Positions 62,230 through 64,000 of a stretch of DNA of 64,000 bases are shown piece by piece. This DNA is from Streptomyces sennicomposti (GTDB taxonomy: Bacteria > Actinomycetota > Actinomycetes > Streptomycetales > Streptomycetaceae): NCBI RefSeq assembly GCF_019890635.1, contig NZ_JAIOAB010000037.1, positions 1 through 64,000 on the forward strand, in the 5' to 3' direction. Below the pieces are notes generated by a model. That model worked only from the letters and a program-made list of their open reading frames with translations. It searched no databases and had not been told where the DNA came from. The translations under genes and the position numbers were made by a program. Positions within the stretch are counted from its first letter, which is position 1. Each line of letters starts with the position of its first letter.

Positions 62230-62949
62230 ACGCCGCCCGGCCGACGCCCCTGCCCCGGCTCGCTGCACCCGGCCGACCGGCTGACTGGCCGTCGGCTCGC
62301 CCCTGGCCCGGCGGACGGTCGGGGCCGACGGGCTGCGGGGGTCCGGTGGCATGCCGGAGGCGGGGCGGCTGCCAGGCCGGACGGGGCGTCGGCCGGCCCC
62401 GACCGTCCGCCGGGACCGACGTGTCGCCCCTGGACCGGACTCACGGCCCCGACGTGGCAGCCGGGCGAGCGCGCCACCGACGTGGCGGTCGGGCGAGCGC
62501 GCCACCGAGGCGGCCGACGCGTCGGCCGGGCAAGCGCCTCGCCGGGACCGGTGCGCCGCTTGGGCAAGCGTCTTGCCGGACCGACGTGTCGGGTCGGCAC
62601 CGGCGCACACCCGGGACCGCCTGTCGCCCCGGAGTCGGCCTGTCACCCCGGAGCCGACGGGACGGCGGCCGGGCAGGCGTCGCCGAGACGGCATGCCGCC
62701 CAGGGCCGGCGCGTTGCCGGGTCCGACGTGTCGACCGGGCAGACGCGTCGCGGGACCAGTGCGTCAGCCGGGCCGGCGCCGCGCCGACGCCGACGTGCCG
62801 TCCCGGAAACGGCCCGTCGCCCGGATCCGACGTGGCGGCCCGGCAGGTGTCGCCGAGACCGGTTCCCGGCCAGGGGACGTCTCGCCGGGCCCGGCCCGTC
62901 GCGCCGCGACCGGTGTGTCACCGGGACCGGCGCCGTGCCCGTCCGCCGG
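62230..62949. repeat. 720-bp non-coding region of degenerate repeats
   Basis: From about 62340 to 62870, imperfect copies of a CCGACGTGTCGGCCGGGCA ... CGTCGCCGAGACCGG-like unit recur at irregular spacing (for example near 62448, 62479, 62515, 62588, 62698 and 62837). Long ORFs in all frames are arginine/proline rich with poor codon use, so I read this as non-coding. No terminator stands out after the operon. Confidence 0.5.
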
Positions 62950-64000
62950 TCAGTGGCCGCGGCCCCGGCCGCTTCCGAGGCCGTTGCCCGTCCGGGGCGT
63001 GCCCGTCCGGGAGTCGCCGCCCGTGCCGGGGTCCTGGGCCGCGCCCGAGCCGTCGTCCGCGCCGGAGCCCGCCGCGTCGTCGCCCGGCACGGCCGTGGAG
63101 CCGTCGCCGGACTGGCCGCCGCCGTTGTGGTCGCCCGCCTGGCCGCCGGCCCCCTGCCCGGCCGCGCCGTCACCCCCTTGGTCACCCGCACCGGCATCCG
63201 CGCCGAACGTCGCCCCCGTCGCCTGGAGGGCGGTGGTGACCGGCTGGAAGAAGGTCTCGCCGCCCTGGGTGCAGTCGCCGCTGCCGCCCGAGGTGAGGCC
63301 GACCGCGCCGCCGTCCTGGGTGAACAGGGAGCCGCCGCTGTCGCCCGGCTCCGCGCAGACGTCGGTCTGGATGAGTCCGGTCACGGTGTCCACGCCGTTC
63401 GGGTCGGTCTCGCTCTGGAAGTTGACCGTGGCGTCGAGGCCGGTCACCGTCCCGTTGTGCAGCCCGGTGGTGCTGCCCATGCGGAACACGGTCTCGCCGA
63501 CGGTCGCCTCGGCGGCCCCGGTGATCTGCACGCTCTGCCCACCTCCCACGTCCACCGCGCTGGGCGCCTGGGTGGCGGGGTCGTCGTACTTGACGAGGGA
63601 GAAGTCGTTGCCCGGGAAGGTCGCCTGGTCCACGGTGGCGACGGGCTGCCCGTTCTGCGAGTCGGCCCACTGCCTGGCGGCGACGCCGCAGTGACCGGCC
63701 GTCAGGAAGGCGGGGCTGCCGTCGGCGGCCGTGACGTTGAAGCCGAGGGAGCAGCGCACGGTGCCGCCCTGCGCCTGCGCGAAGATGGCGTCGCCGCCGG
63801 AGGCGAACGTCCGGAAGGCGCCGGCGGACCGCTTGAGGGTGGCCATGCCCTCGCCGAGCCCGCGGACGGTGGACCGGAGCCGGTTCCACTCGGCGCCGGT
63901 GACCGTGCGGTCGGCGGTGACGACGACCTTGTCGGTGCGCGGGTCCACGGCCCACGAGGTGCCGGGGATGGTGGCGCTCGCCTTCAGGGTGCGCGCGGCC
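62950..64000 (-). CDS. S1 (streptogrisin-like) serine protease, N-terminus outside window
   Basis: Open to the right edge: the frame continues past 64000, so signal peptide and part of the pro-region are missing. Visible are the end of the pro-region, the protease domain with His in LTAGHCGV, Asp in GNDFSLVKYD and Ser in EPGDSGGS, and a 90-residue Gly/Asp/Ala tail ending in GSGRGRGH. In contrast to the protease at 20198 there is no C-terminal membrane helix, so it should be released or held by its tail. It converges on the MoxR/DUF58 operon. Confidence 0.88.
   Translation of the reverse strand, partial: AARTLKASATIPGTSWAVDPRTDKVVVTADRTVTGAEWNRLRSTVRGLGEGMATLKRSAGAFRTFASGGDAIFAQAQGGTVRCSLGFNVTAADGSPAFLTAGHCGVAARQWADSQNGQPVATVDQATFPGNDFSLVKYDDPATQAPSAVDVGGGQSVQITGAAEATVGETVFRMGSTTGLHNGTVTGLDATVNFQSETDPNGVDTVTGLIQTDVCAEPGDSGGSLFTQDGGAVGLTSGGSGDCTQGGETFFQPVTTALQATGATFGADAGAGDQGGDGAAGQGAGGQAGDHNGGGQSGDGSTAVPGDDAAGSGADDGSGAAQDPGTGGDSRTGTPRTGNGLGSGRGRGH

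Noticed and set aside
62340..62870. Repeat cluster as CRISPR array
   Set aside because: Units are degenerate and irregularly spaced, with no constant repeats, unique spacers or cas genes.

Overview
This window is a 64 kb piece of a Streptomyces chromosome, or a very close relative. It is extremely G+C rich with strong third-position GC. Many genes start without a leader, with a -10 box 6-7 nt ahead of the ATG or GTG. Neighbouring genes are often coupled by ATGA or GTGA overlaps. Marker families include a SapB-type lanthipeptide (ram/amf) cluster, mycothiol-dependent formaldehyde dehydrogenase, an F420/PPOX protein, streptogrisin-like proteases and DUF6479. I see no rRNA, tRNA, insertion sequence, prophage or CRISPR array. 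Both ends are cut: a PAP2 phosphatase at the left and a serine protease at the right.

Left part (1-11.8 kb): envelope and carbohydrate genes. A PAP2 phosphatase, a YbhN/LPG-synthase-like flippase and a membrane glycosyltransferase lie beside a divergent BlaI-type repressor with near-identical operators on both promoters. Next come a GH65 phosphorylase/beta-phosphoglucomutase operon, a P-loop kinase, a GT39-like glycosyltransferase, a stand-alone DUF3662 protein with a 53-aa partner, and an RpiR regulator.

12-30 kb: mostly housekeeping and accessory genes. These are a PAS/SpoIIE phosphatase, flavin reductase, ATP-grasp ligase, DUF35 protein, GT87 mannosyltransferase, MalY-like aminotransferase with a PPOX partner, membrane-anchored S1 protease, L,D-transpeptidase, mscR with its metallo-beta-lactamase-fold partner, and folD behind a ZTP riboswitch.

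29-44 kb: a sodium:solute symporter and SGNH esterase lie behind two CGAAAnTTTCG operators. A seven-gene molybdenum hydroxylase (form II CO-dehydrogenase-like) operon follows: coxS-coxL-coxM-coxD-coxE-xdhC-coxG. After it come a short autonomous-looking transcription unit with a 30-codon ORF, a phosphoesterase and a MarR/isochorismatase-like pair.

44-57.5 kb: the ram/amf cluster, with a class III lanthipeptide synthetase, a SapB-like precursor, a strong attenuating hairpin, two ABC half transporters and a RamR-type regulator that contains a TTA codon. Multi-domain SpoIIE phosphatases flank it on both sides.

57.6-64 kb: a tightly coupled DUF4129 / membrane protein / MoxR / DUF58 / membrane protein operon, about 700 bp of degenerate repeats, and a second S1 protease running off the window.
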